Positions 26,210-35,057 of a DNA stretch of 64,000 bases are shown here, piece by piece. Under the pieces are notes generated by a model. It saw only the letters and a program-made list of their open reading frames with translations. It was not told the DNA's origin and did not search any database. Each line of letters opens with the position of its first letter. The stretch's first letter is position 1. The translations under genes and the position numbers were made by a program. The stretch comes from Kordiimonas sediminis (GTDB taxonomy: Bacteria > Pseudomonadota > Alphaproteobacteria > Sphingomonadales > Kordiimonadaceae): contig NZ_BNCI01000002.1 of assembly GCF_014656395.1 (NCBI RefSeq), forward strand, positions 1,414,675 to 1,478,674. The letters are read 5' to 3'.

Positions 26210-28909
26210 CTAGAGTCGTTTGGTTTTCATATCAATATGGATACGCTTCATGCAGCTATATAACTGTGCAATATGCAAAGGCTTGGACAGGAATTCATAA
26301 AAACCCAGTTTTTCCGTTTTCTCACGCGTTGTCGCGCTAACATTAGCCGTAAGCGCAACAACAGGTATCTGCGAAATCTCTTTATCGCTAATTTGTCGTT
26401 TCTTAAATGCCAATCCATCAAAATCTGGCAGGTTAATATCCAAAAGGATCATATCCGGCTTTTGATCAATCGCCACTTTCATGCCCTCTGCTCCCGTTAC
26501 CGCCATCAACAGATCAACCCCCGTTTCCCTGTGCAGCACACTTTGGATTAAAGCGCGGTTTGACGGATTGTCCTCGACATACAGGACTTTCATACCCTTG
26601 AAGGCAGAGAAATCATAGATCGCATGATCTTCTGCATCCAACTGCCATTTCGTCAATTGCGATGGTTTAACATGCGGTTTTTCCAGAAGTGTTGGTTGAT
26701 CAAACCAGAAAGTACTGCCAACACCGATTTCACTCTCCACGCCAATTCTACCACCGATAAGGTCAATTAGTCTTTTACACAGACTAAGGCCAATGCCTGT
26801 ACCTTCAATATTACTAGCCTCTGCCCCGATACGGTTAAACGGTTCCCAAAGGTCGTGCATACGGCTCTGAGGAATACCGCGCCCGGTATCCTTGACGTAA
26901 ATACGCAGATATCCTTCTTCTAATATTTTCGTGGTAATGGTCACCGAGCCATCATCCCGATTATATTTGATAGCATTAGACAATATGTTAATCAGAATCT
27001 GCTTAAACCGCAGATAGTCTGTGACGATGATAGGAAGGTCATCATCACTTTCCTGATACCTGATCTGAATACCGTTTCGTGATGCAAGAGAAGACACCAT
27101 GGAAATGCAGTCTTCTATAACAGCTGCGGGACGCACATTCTCAATCGACAGCGACAGTTCACCGGCATCAATCTTACTCAGTTCCAGCACTTCATTAATC
27201 AAATCGAGAAGATGGCTGCCGCTTTTATAAATTTCTGACACAAAAGATCTTTGATCCGCTGTCATTTCCTTTGGCTCATTTCGCAGAATTTGCGAAAATC
27301 CAAGAATAGCATTCAGCGGGGTACGAAGTTCATGGCTCATGGATGCCAGGAACGTGGATTTGGCCTTGTTAGAAGCAATTGCCTCTTCTTTGGCGATTTC
27401 CAACCTGCGCCTGACTTCCCTTTCCTCAGAAATGTCCTGAAAGGTGATTACTGAGCCAATAATCTTATCACCTTGTGTCAGCGGTGTGCATGTGTACCAG
27501 ACAGGGATTGAATACCCATCTTTATGCCAAAATACTTCTTCTCGTATAGTGAAACTTCTTCCTTCTTTAAAGGACCGATGAATATAGCAGTCATCCTTGG
27601 CGTAATAATTGCCGTCTGGATAGCTGTGATGGATAAGCAAGTGCAGGGGCTTTCCTATCATATCTTCCGGTTCATACCCGAGAAGCTTACAAGCCATGGG
27701 ATTGATAAAGGTCGTCAGCCCTTGCGCGTCTACACCGTAAACCCCCTCCCCGGCACTATCCAGAATTTGCTGCATCAGTTCGCGCCGATGGACCAACTCC
27801 ATCGCATCCCGGGACATACGCTCCCGCATCCGTATGCTGATGATCAACGTGACAATCAGAACAATTATGCTGATCGCGGCAAAAACATTCATGAAAAAGG
27901 AAGACGTCTGCAGGGAAGCAAAGGCTTCTTGTTTATTCATCTCCGTTGCTAAGCCAACCCCGTACCTGTCATTCCATTTCCAAACCCCAACAACATCTGT
28001 GCCTTTATAGTTGCGGTACCCTTCAAGGTTTTGGCCATCATTACCATTCAGAACATTACTGGCCATCAGCGTCAGCGCAGGCTGAGAGAGCACATTATCG
28101 CCATCCTTCACAGCGGGTTGCTGGACAAGTATATTCAGACTGGATGAGATATTCCGGTCCAACAAGCCTGCACGCACCAAATCATCCTTGAAACGGCTTT
28201 CACTGACCATACGCCCCGAAGAATCAACCGCATATGTTTCTCCCGTCAGCCCAATCCGTCCGCCTTGAAATAACGCAGCATAGCTGCCGGCAGGGTTTAG
28301 CCTGACGGTGAAAACTGCGATAATATCACCATTATTTCGGTAAACTGGTGTCATGGCGAACAGCGTGGGCTCTTTCCACTCCCGGCGCCCATCATAACTT
28401 AGTTTTAAATCGCTGATAAGCGGGTGCGTTACAAGCGCTGTGCCGTTCATAACCCGCTCGAAAGCGGACTTGTCTTGCTGAAACACAAGATTGGGAGTGC
28501 CGACATTAAAATCGCGAAAGGATGCTAAACTGGTGCCGTCGGGCGCGATAACAAAATACCCTTGATACCCACCGTCCGTCAGAAATCCGCGCAACAGTGC
28601 TCTTAATTCTTCCTGACCGGGATCAGCCAGCAAGGTATCCTGTAAAGGTTGCTGCGTTAGAAGTTTTTCGACTGCATTCAGAAAACGCGGGTCTTCTGGC
28701 CAGAATTGAATGGCCGCTACCTGCTGTCTTTCCCATGCCTGCAAACTTGCTTCTGTGTTTGACAAAACGCTATTCAGCGTTTTGGAAACATCATTCTTTG
28801 CCATTGTCTCCAGGCGCGTTTGCAGTGCCCAAACACTTGCAGCAATCGCCAGGATAGCTGCAAAAAAAATTGATAACGTAAACTTTGATATGGGCAAACG
28901 CGCTGCCAT
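26210..28909 (-). CDS. Hybrid sensor histidine kinase (Cache-PAS-HisKA-HATPase-REC)
   Basis: 899 residues from the ATG preceded by GGGGGA; a TTG 18 nt further up is less likely. Membrane segments at about 7-27 and 338-360 flank a periplasmic dCache-like sensor (FVIAPDGTSLASFRDFN, GRIGLTGETYAVDSSGRMVSES). Then PAS (about 375-490, ILDSAGEGVYGVDAQGLTTFINPMAC), HisKA with phospho-acceptor His526 in SHELRTPLNAILGFSQIL, HATPase (DTGRGIPQSRM, GTGIGLSLCKRLI), and a C-terminal receiver with phospho-acceptor Asp824 in MILLDINLPDFDG. No Hpt or response regulator gene is adjacent, so its output partner is elsewhere. The divergent neighbour is a periplasmic binding-like protein. The signal is unknown. Confidence 0.9.
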   Translation of the reverse strand: MAARLPISKFTLSIFFAAILAIAASVWALQTRLETMAKNDVSKTLNSVLSNTEASLQAWERQQVAAIQFWPEDPRFLNAVEKLLTQQPLQDTLLADPGQEELRALLRGFLTDGGYQGYFVIAPDGTSLASFRDFNVGTPNLVFQQDKSAFERVMNGTALVTHPLISDLKLSYDGRREWKEPTLFAMTPVYRNNGDIIAVFTVRLNPAGSYAALFQGGRIGLTGETYAVDSSGRMVSESRFKDDLVRAGLLDRNISSSLNILVQQPAVKDGDNVLSQPALTLMASNVLNGNDGQNLEGYRNYKGTDVVGVWKWNDRYGVGLATEMNKQEAFASLQTSSFFMNVFAAISIIVLIVTLIISIRMRERMSRDAMELVHRRELMQQILDSAGEGVYGVDAQGLTTFINPMACKLLGYEPEDMIGKPLHLLIHHSYPDGNYYAKDDCYIHRSFKEGRSFTIREEVFWHKDGYSIPVWYTCTPLTQGDKIIGSVITFQDISEEREVRRRLEIAKEEAIASNKAKSTFLASMSHELRTPLNAILGFSQILRNEPKEMTADQRSFVSEIYKSGSHLLDLINEVLELSKIDAGELSLSIENVRPAAVIEDCISMVSSLASRNGIQIRYQESDDDLPIIVTDYLRFKQILINILSNAIKYNRDDGSVTITTKILEEGYLRIYVKDTGRGIPQSRMHDLWEPFNRIGAEASNIEGTGIGLSLCKRLIDLIGGRIGVESEIGVGSTFWFDQPTLLEKPHVKPSQLTKWQLDAEDHAIYDFSAFKGMKVLYVEDNPSNRALIQSVLHRETGVDLLMAVTGAEGMKVAIDQKPDMILLDINLPDFDGLAFKKRQISDKEISQIPVVALTANVSATTREKTEKLGFYEFLSKPLHIAQLYSCMKRIHIDMKTKRL

Positions 28910-29224
28910 ACATCCCCCAATGTGCAAAAAGGGTTTAACCGAAACAAGTTAGTATGTTTGAAAACAGCATAAGCGATAATCAGAGAAAATGCATTTAAAA
29001 CATACCTATAATAAAATTAGGACACTGATGTAAAAAGTCAAAATAAGCAAAAATTCTCTCACAGCACTATCTTTGCAGCTGGTCTACTTAGTTTCACTTT
29101 TGCTTATACCCTGATCTGATTAATCATTATTTTACGCTTTTACCTAAAAATACCCGTACCAATATTTCGAGATATCTTATCGTTTGGGGAACACTGACCA
29201 CCAACGGGGCCATACTCAAAAGCT
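28910..29224. other. Intergenic region between hybrid kinase and binding-like protein
   Basis: 315 nt of AT-rich sequence between divergent genes. It should hold both promoters. I see no RNA gene, clear operator or strong hairpin. Confidence 0.5.
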
Positions 29225-29977
29225 ATGCGCAATTTTGTAAAGATCGTTTGTTTCATATTAATGGCCGTGACATCCCTAACGGTCAGTCATGCACAGACTA
29301 TTAAAGAAACAGACAAGAATGAGCAACTCAGCCTGGTCACCTTGTCTTTTCCTGGCTTGTTTAACGAAGATGGCGGCGGGTACTATGATACCTACCTTCA
29401 GCGAATTGCAGCCCTGGAAGGATTTCAACTAACCATCAAAGTTCTGCCCAGCATGCGGGTTACAAAGGACTACACCTCTAGAAAAAGCGACTGTATTTTT
29501 CCGTCGAACCTGATAACGATCTCATCCGACACGATACAAACAGATGCATTTAATTATGCACGGTCCTATCTGGCAAATTTTAAACCATCGTCAAGAAACC
29601 TGTCTCTGCAAGACATGCAGGAAACAACAATTTCTATTCGCACGGGGCTGGATTATGGCGCCCTAACAACAATGCCCAACCTGACTTTCCTAAAAGTTTC
29701 GAGCGAAATTCAAAGCCTGCGCCTACTGCGCGCAAAACGGGTACAATACGCGGCCGTTTACTTCCCGGATGTCATGCTTGAAGCGCCACTGATTGCATCC
29801 CGGCTTTACTATAATGCCCAAGAACCGCTCACATCTATTGATGAACGTTTGGTATGCTGGAAAAGCGATAAAAACGATCGCCTACTTCAAAGCATCAATT
29901 ACGCAATCAAGACACTCTCTGAATCAGGGGAAGACAAAATTTTATTGGGAGCTTCATACTTAAGTAAATTGAAGTAG
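29225..29977 (+). CDS. Periplasmic solute-binding-like protein
   Basis: 250 residues with a signal peptide (MRNFVKIVCFILMAVTSLTVSHAQ). The rest resembles the bacterial extracellular solute-binding family 3 fold: LVTLSFPGLFNEDGGGYYDTYLQRIAALEGFQLTIKVLPSMRV near the N-terminus and later SLQDMQETTISIRTGLDYGAL, LRLLRAKRVQYAAVYFPDVML. No ABC permease or ATPase gene is nearby. It is divergent from a Cache-type hybrid kinase, so it may present a ligand to the kinase or act as an orphan sensor (inference). A terminator follows. Confidence 0.65.
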   Translation: MRNFVKIVCFILMAVTSLTVSHAQTIKETDKNEQLSLVTLSFPGLFNEDGGGYYDTYLQRIAALEGFQLTIKVLPSMRVTKDYTSRKSDCIFPSNLITISSDTIQTDAFNYARSYLANFKPSSRNLSLQDMQETTISIRTGLDYGALTTMPNLTFLKVSSEIQSLRLLRAKRVQYAAVYFPDVMLEAPLIASRLYYNAQEPLTSIDERLVCWKSDKNDRLLQSINYAIKTLSESGEDKILLGASYLSKLK

Positions 29978-30035
29978 CGTATTGGAGTAGCAAGACATCA
30001 GGACACTCTGCGGCACGCACCTGCATCAAGAGACA

Positions 30036-30092
30036 GGCAACTACTCTGTCAGGCACCGAAGTGCCGGCATTGAATAGTTGCCCTAATTTTTT
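30036..30092 (+). terminator. Branched-hairpin terminator after binding-like protein
   Basis: An outer stem GGCAACTA / TAGTTGCC (30036-30082) encloses an inner GGCAC-CGAA-GTGCC hairpin and is followed by CTAATTTTTT. It ends at the stop codon of the convergent VOC gene, so it may serve both directions in part. Confidence 0.6.
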
Positions 30093-30480
30093 AAGCGTCG
30101 TCCGGCATCACATGTAATGCACAAACCTTATTGCCTGCAGGGTCGCGCAAGTAGGCAAGATACAGGCTTTTAACTGGGGAAGAACGCACACCTGGCGGAT
30201 CTTCAATCGCAGTTCCCCCATTCTCGAGGCCTGCTTTATGCCATGCATCAATCAGGTCGGTTGTTTCTGCGCCGAACCCGATTGTACTGCCGTTCCCGCA
30301 GGATGCTGGCTCGCCATCAATCGGCACACTAAGGCAGAAAATTCCTGACTTTTCATAATAAAAACAACGCCCTTTTTCATCGATAACACCTGGCTTATAG
30401 CCAAGCACACCCAATGTGGCATCGTAGAATTTTTTAGATTCGGCGATATCATTCGCCCCTAACATAACATGACTAAACAT
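30091..30480 (-). CDS. VOC-family (glyoxalase/dioxygenase-like) protein
   Basis: 129 residues from the ATG with an AAAGGAGCC ribosome site. One vicinal-oxygen-chelate unit pair: MFSHVMLGANDIAESKKFYDATLGVLGYKPG at the start and YLAYLRDPAGNKVCALHV at the end. The pattern fits the glyoxalase-like subfamily with His4 and a C-terminal acidic/polar metal site. Substrate unknown; it could be a detoxification or thiol-transfer enzyme. It is monocistronic as far as can be seen. Confidence 0.8.
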   Translation of the reverse strand: MFSHVMLGANDIAESKKFYDATLGVLGYKPGVIDEKGRCFYYEKSGIFCLSVPIDGEPASCGNGSTIGFGAETTDLIDAWHKAGLENGGTAIEDPPGVRSSPVKSLYLAYLRDPAGNKVCALHVMPDDA

Positions 30481-30678
30481 AATGGCTCCTTTCAAATTGG
30501 CTTGTCACCGCACCCTTATAGAGCACAGTGACACCCAATGCATAACTAGTACCGCCAATCTTTGATGGTGACCAGTTTTAAGAATGAATAGCTGCCATTT
30601 CCCTTTATTCATTTTAGAATATGACAGCTTAGAATATGACGACGACCTTTAAGAAAGGGCTCATACGCAACAATGGAG

Positions 30679-32025
30679 CTAGAATAAGTTTTTCACGTCC
30701 GAGGCAAAGGTCGGAAACGCATAGAAATCGTTCTTCAAGCTGCTTGCTGGCACTTCATAACGCATGGCGAAGGCAAACATATGAATAAGCTCCTCGGCCC
30801 GATGCCCTACAAGATGCGCGCCTAGTATCTGATCCGTATTGACGTCCCTGATTACTTTTGCGTAGGCAACTGTTTCAGCATAGGACTTGCCAGAGAACCA
30901 TCCCGTCATATCATTGATGGTCACACTAACATTCAGGCCCTTTTCAGTTGCTGCTGCTTCTGTCAGCCCGACACTTGCCAAGGCAGGCACGGTATAAACC
31001 GCAGATGGCAAAACACGGTAATCGGCTTCCTGGCTAATACCCGCCACAATATTTTCACCAACCAGACGGCCTTCATAGGTAGCAACTGGCGATAATTGGG
31101 GCGTACCGACAAGCGCATCACCACACACCCAAATGGCAGGGTTTGTTGTCGAACGCATACTTTTGTCAACACTGATTGCAACGCCGTCAAATTCTACACC
31201 AGCCGCATCCAGATCAAGACCTTCCACATTTGCGATACGCCCTGCTCCGTTGACGACACTGTCGCAGTCGACCATCTTCTCATACCCGTCGACAGTGAAA
31301 ACCACTTGGCGGCGGCCCTTGGTTTCAGTGATTTCGCTAATCTGAACACCCGTGTACACGGTAATACCAAGCCGTTTGCTCTCTTCAAGCAGTGCGTCGA
31401 CCGCACCTTCATCCAACTGGGGTAATAGACGCGGCATGACCTCAAGGATAGTGACTTTAACCCCTGCTCTTGCGAAAATGTGGCTGAATTCCATGGCAAT
31501 AACACCACCACCTACAAAAACCATATCCTTCGGCAACGTCTCGTCAGAAAGTAAATCGTCCGACGTCAACATCAAGTCAGCCCCTGGAATAGGAAGCGGT
31601 CTTGGGCGCGATCCTGTGGCGATGACAATATGCTCGCCTTCAAGGACTTCATCGTTTACTTCGACTTGATTACGCCCAACAAACCGGCCACTGCCACGGT
31701 AAACATCACCACGCTTTTCAGCGACGCCTGCCATCGCATCTGGGATAAAATCAATCATGGCCTTTTCACGCTGGATCAGTTTTTTCCAATCCAGAACAGG
31801 CTTACTTACTTCAATCGCATGATGGTGCGCCAAATCAATTTCGTGCAGTGTATGCGCTGCAGCGACCAACACTTTTTTAGGCGTGCACCCGCGGTTTGGA
31901 CATGTACCTCCAAAGTCTTCCCGTTCAATAAAGGCTATCGTTTTGCCTGCTTCCGAGGCCACTGCAGAAACGCCGAAACCGGCATTACCACCGCCAATGA
32001 TAATTACATCATATTTTTTAGTCAT
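30679..32025 (-). CDS. FAD/NAD(P)-dependent disulfide reductase-like protein lacking the HPTxxE motif
   Basis: 448 residues in the glutathione reductase/lipoamide dehydrogenase family. FAD fold IIIGGGNAGFGVSAVASEAG, redox-active pair in GGTCPNRGCTPKK, GTG-type segment IATGSRPRPLPIPGAD, NAD(P) fold FVGGGVIAMEFSHIFARAG, and NPAIWVCGDALVGTPQLSPVA. The C-terminal dimer motif that normally supplies the catalytic His-Glu pair (HPTxxE) reads AFPTFASD here, so His is replaced by Phe. The enzyme may therefore not reduce glutathione-type disulfides in the classical way. No mer genes are near. Preceded by a ribosome site ACGGAGAT. Confidence 0.8.
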   Translation of the reverse strand: MTKKYDVIIIGGGNAGFGVSAVASEAGKTIAFIEREDFGGTCPNRGCTPKKVLVAAAHTLHEIDLAHHHAIEVSKPVLDWKKLIQREKAMIDFIPDAMAGVAEKRGDVYRGSGRFVGRNQVEVNDEVLEGEHIVIATGSRPRPLPIPGADLMLTSDDLLSDETLPKDMVFVGGGVIAMEFSHIFARAGVKVTILEVMPRLLPQLDEGAVDALLEESKRLGITVYTGVQISEITETKGRRQVVFTVDGYEKMVDCDSVVNGAGRIANVEGLDLDAAGVEFDGVAISVDKSMRSTTNPAIWVCGDALVGTPQLSPVATYEGRLVGENIVAGISQEADYRVLPSAVYTVPALASVGLTEAAATEKGLNVSVTINDMTGWFSGKSYAETVAYAKVIRDVNTDQILGAHLVGHRAEELIHMFAFAMRYEVPASSLKNDFYAFPTFASDVKNLF

Positions 32026-32136
32026 TTTAATCTCCGTGGATATGCCTTGCGGGCATTAGAAATATCGCATCTTCCCGCAGGGCAATAATTGGCTAAGTGT
32101 GATAGTCAGCGCGCTGAGAAGCTTTTGCCTGACAGC

Positions 32137-32601
32137 TTAAAGACCTAGATCCGTCAAACCGGGGTGATCATCAGGGCGGCGAGAGCCTGACCAGCGGAAT
32201 TTTCTATCCTCTTCCTGAATAGGCAGGTCATTAATGCTGGCAAGACGCCACCGCATCAGGCCATCTGTATCAAATTCCCAGTTCTCATTTCCGTAGGATC
32301 TGAACCATTGACCATCGCTGTCCTGCCACTCGTAAGCAAAACGAACAGCAATTCTATTGTCTGAAAAGGCCCAGATTTCTTTAATCAGCCTGTATTCATT
32401 TTCGCGGTCCCATTTCCTTGTGAGGAACGATTCAATTTCCTCGCGACCTTGCAGAAAATCCGACCTGTTTCTCCAGCGGCTGTCCAGACTGTATGCCATC
32501 GCGACCTTGGCCGGGTCCTGCGAATTCCATGCATCTTCCGCAGCTCGAACTTTCTGAACTGCTGTTTCATAACTAAAAGGGGGCAAAGGGGGTCGTGACA
32601 T
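32137..32601 (-). CDS. DUF1348 / nuclear transport factor 2-like protein
   Basis: 154 residues from the ATG after GGAGTACCACACT. The sequence has the DUF1348 (SnoaL/NTF2-like) pattern: [44 protein letters not shown], then [29 protein letters not shown] and [13 protein letters not shown]. The family has a cone-shaped pocket and unknown substrates. The gene lies 112 nt from the start of the flavoprotein gene and 118 nt after the cysteine hydrolase gene on the same strand. Confidence 0.78.
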   Translation of the reverse strand: MSRPPLPPFSYETAVQKVRAAEDAWNSQDPAKVAMAYSLDSRWRNRSDFLQGREEIESFLTRKWDRENEYRLIKEIWAFSDNRIAVRFAYEWQDSDGQWFRSYGNENWEFDTDGLMRWRLASINDLPIQEEDRKFRWSGSRRPDDHPGLTDLGL

Positions 32602-32718
32602 AGTGTGGTACTCCATTTCATTACAACATTAGAAGACTCCGGTCACCTGGGGCTGGACTTCAGGCGACCGGAGGATTTGCACCATCTAGGGGGAGGCAAT
32701 GGTGCAAATTTGGTTCGA

Positions 32719-33507
32719 TTATTTACGGGCAGCTTTTTTCATTGCTGCTACTGTCGCATCAGTTTCAGCAACATGGCTTGCGATCATACGGAAATTGATT
32801 TTCGCAGCTTCATAGCCGTCATATCCAGGAACCTGCGCAGCGGCAGTTGCATCAGTGACGACCATCACTTCAAACCCTTCTTCAACAAGAGCCCGCATGT
32901 GTGATTCCGTGCATAGATTTGCAGACATGCCAGACAGGATTACTTTATCAATACCCTGTTTGCGCAATTGCAGAACCAGATCATTTGATTCAGGGCCAAA
33001 GACCTTGTGCGGACTTGTAACGACTGTTTTATCGTCGTTGATGTATTTTTTATACTGCGGCAGCCAGTCTGCACCAGAGCCTTCAAATCCTTCAGTTGAC
33101 AGAGGACTCTTACGGTCAAACATGCCGATCTTGTGCATCAGGTGTTCAAGCGCGCCTTCAAACTTCCATGCATGATCATGCGGGTAGTAATAATGCGGTG
33201 AAACAAATACAGGCATGTCCGTCATTTTTGCTGTTGAAAACAGATCATCAATGTTTTGAACGGTGCCGTTTTCCTGCACGTTTTTACCAACCACACCCCA
33301 GGTAACACCATCAGGACTTAGAAAGTCATTTTGCGGATCGGTCACAACCAGTGCTGTTCTTCCTGGCACGATGTCAAACCCCATATCTGGCAGGCCACTG
33401 TCATCCGCAAACGCAGAGGACGTGCCAATGGATACAGCGAGTGCCGCCGCAGACGACAGCGCCAGCGTTACTGTGCGGGCAAAAGTGCGTGAAAATTGTT
33501 TTTTCAT
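32719..33507 (-). CDS. Secreted isochorismatase-like cysteine hydrolase
   Basis: 262 residues from the ATG preceded by AAGAAGGAAG. An N-terminal signal peptide (MKKQFSRTFARTVTLALSSA onward, ending SSAFA) is followed by the isochorismatase/nicotinamidase fold: TALVVTDPQNDFLSPDGV holds the Asp of the triad, and VILSGMSANLCTESHMRAL has the nucleophile near Cys199. Export of this family is uncommon. Substrates of related enzymes include N-carbamoyl amides, nicotinamide and isochorismate; none is indicated. It is divergent from egtB across a 262-nt region that carries GTAC palindromes. Confidence 0.82.
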   Translation of the reverse strand: MKKQFSRTFARTVTLALSSAAALAVSIGTSSAFADDSGLPDMGFDIVPGRTALVVTDPQNDFLSPDGVTWGVVGKNVQENGTVQNIDDLFSTAKMTDMPVFVSPHYYYPHDHAWKFEGALEHLMHKIGMFDRKSPLSTEGFEGSGADWLPQYKKYINDDKTVVTSPHKVFGPESNDLVLQLRKQGIDKVILSGMSANLCTESHMRALVEEGFEVMVVTDATAAAQVPGYDGYEAAKINFRMIASHVAETDATVAAMKKAARK

Positions 33508-33561
33508 AGTTTCTTCCTTCTTGAGTGATTTTGGCTGCGACACAAACCTAGCAACCAAGAG

Positions 33562-33728
33562 TTAACTGATCGGTACTTGTGAAATGCTATATGTACCGAT
33601 CTGTACACCATGTCAACACACAAAAAGAACCTCACGAAAATCTCACATATATTTGAATAAAAGAAAAAATAGATCACTAAATTACATTTGACTGAAAATT
33701 CTCATTAGTATATGTACAGATCAGTACT
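33562..33728. promoter_or_regulatory. GTAC-N6-GTAC palindromes in the egtB/cysteine hydrolase divergent region
   Basis: GTACCGATCTGTAC at about 33593-33606 and GTACAGATCAGTAC at about 33713-33726 share the form GTAC-nGATCn-GTAC; a half-like copy ACTGATCGGTACT lies at about 33563-33575. The three copies flank an AT-rich segment and are placed where they could control both divergent genes. The regulator is not encoded nearby; the symmetry suits a dimeric TetR- or GntR-type repressor. Confidence 0.5.
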
Positions 33729-33769
33729 CTTCAAGTTTCCAATCACTTCACCCGTAAGGGAGTAAACGT

Positions 33770-35056
33770 ATGTATGATGTGACTATCCCTTTACAGGGCA
33801 CAGCAGAAAGCCCGTCAGCCCAAGCCAGTGCGACCTATATTCAGGATTTATTTGTTCAGACGCGCGCCCGCAGCGAAGCACTTGCCGCACCCTTGTCTCC
33901 TGAGGACATGATGATCCAGTCAATGGAGGACGCCAGCCCAACAAAATGGCATTTGGGTCACACAAGTTGGTTTTTCGAAGAGTTTATTCTGCGCCCTTAC
34001 TGTACTGACTATCGCTCACTAAACGACCAATACAGATTATTGTTCAATTCATATTATGTGCAGGCTGGATTTAGGCATATACGGTCCAAAAGAGGATTAT
34101 TATCAAGGCCTGACAGTGCCGCGATCCTTGGCTACCGACGCCACGTAACCTTTCATGTCCTGAAACTTCTTCATAGCAACAGTAGCAACAGAGCCGATAT
34201 TCTGAAGCTGGTTGAATTGGGGTGCCATCACGAAATGCAGCATCAGGAACTGATGCTTACCGACATATTACACGGCCTTTCCTATAGCCCATTACTACCG
34301 AGCTACCACGAAAAGAAGCTGCCAAAGGCTAGTACAAAAAAATCGTCCCCCATACACTTTACTGAATTCAGTGGCGGATTAACCGAGACCGGACATGACG
34401 CCTCTGATTTTCACTTTGATTGCGAAGCTCCACGCCACAAAGAATATTTACCCCCCTTCGCCCTGGGCGTACGTCCTGTCACCAACGCAGAATGGATCGC
34501 GTTCATAGAAGATGGTGGTTATGAGAAAGAAACTTTGTGGCTGTCAGACGGTTGGGCTTACAAACAGAAAGAAGGATGGACAGCGCCCTTATATTGGTGG
34601 AAAGACGGGGCGTCCTGGAACAGCTTCACCCTCACGGGGGTAAGGCCAGTCGATCCAAACGCACCCGTCAGCCATATCAGTTATTATGAAGCCGATGCCT
34701 ATGCACGTTGGGCCGGCGCGCGTCTTCCAACCGAAGCAGAGCACGAAACCGCCTTTAGAAACCATCCAATCGACGGAAATTTTGCGGATTCAGAATTGTA
34801 TATTCCGTCACGTGGCCCCGCCATCTGGGGGGACGTCTGGGAATGGACCCAAAGCCCCTATACCCCCTATCCCGGATATCAACCCGTTGAAGGGACAATT
34901 GGGGAATACAACGGGAAATTTATGGTCAATCAATTCGTTCTTCGCGGCGGATCATGCCTGACACCTCGTGCACAAATGCGCCCCACATACCGTAATTTTT
35001 TCCATCCCCATCAGCGCTGGCAAATGACCGGTTTAAGACTGGCAAAGGACCTCTAA
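33770..35056 (+). CDS. egtB: Ergothioneine biosynthesis sulfoxide synthase
   Basis: 428 residues, ATG after AAGGGAG. DinB-like domain (about 25-165) supplies the iron ligands: His61/His64 in WHLGHTSWFFEEF and His154 and His158 in HHEMQHQE. The formylglycine-generating-enzyme-like domain follows (about 190-427) with ALGVRPVTNAEWIAFIEDGGY, YYEADAYARWAGARLPTEAE, GDVWEWTQSPY and FVLRGGSCLT. EgtB couples trimethylhistidine (hercynine) to a thiol (gamma-glutamylcysteine or cysteine) using O2 to give the sulfoxide. One base separates it from egtD. No EgtA, EgtC or EgtE gene is in the window. Confidence 0.92.
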   Translation: MYDVTIPLQGTAESPSAQASATYIQDLFVQTRARSEALAAPLSPEDMMIQSMEDASPTKWHLGHTSWFFEEFILRPYCTDYRSLNDQYRLLFNSYYVQAGFRHIRSKRGLLSRPDSAAILGYRRHVTFHVLKLLHSNSSNRADILKLVELGCHHEMQHQELMLTDILHGLSYSPLLPSYHEKKLPKASTKKSSPIHFTEFSGGLTETGHDASDFHFDCEAPRHKEYLPPFALGVRPVTNAEWIAFIEDGGYEKETLWLSDGWAYKQKEGWTAPLYWWKDGASWNSFTLTGVRPVDPNAPVSHISYYEADAYARWAGARLPTEAEHETAFRNHPIDGNFADSELYIPSRGPAIWGDVWEWTQSPYTPYPGYQPVEGTIGEYNGKFMVNQFVLRGGSCLTPRAQMRPTYRNFFHPHQRWQMTGLRLAKDL

Positions 35057-35057
35057 A

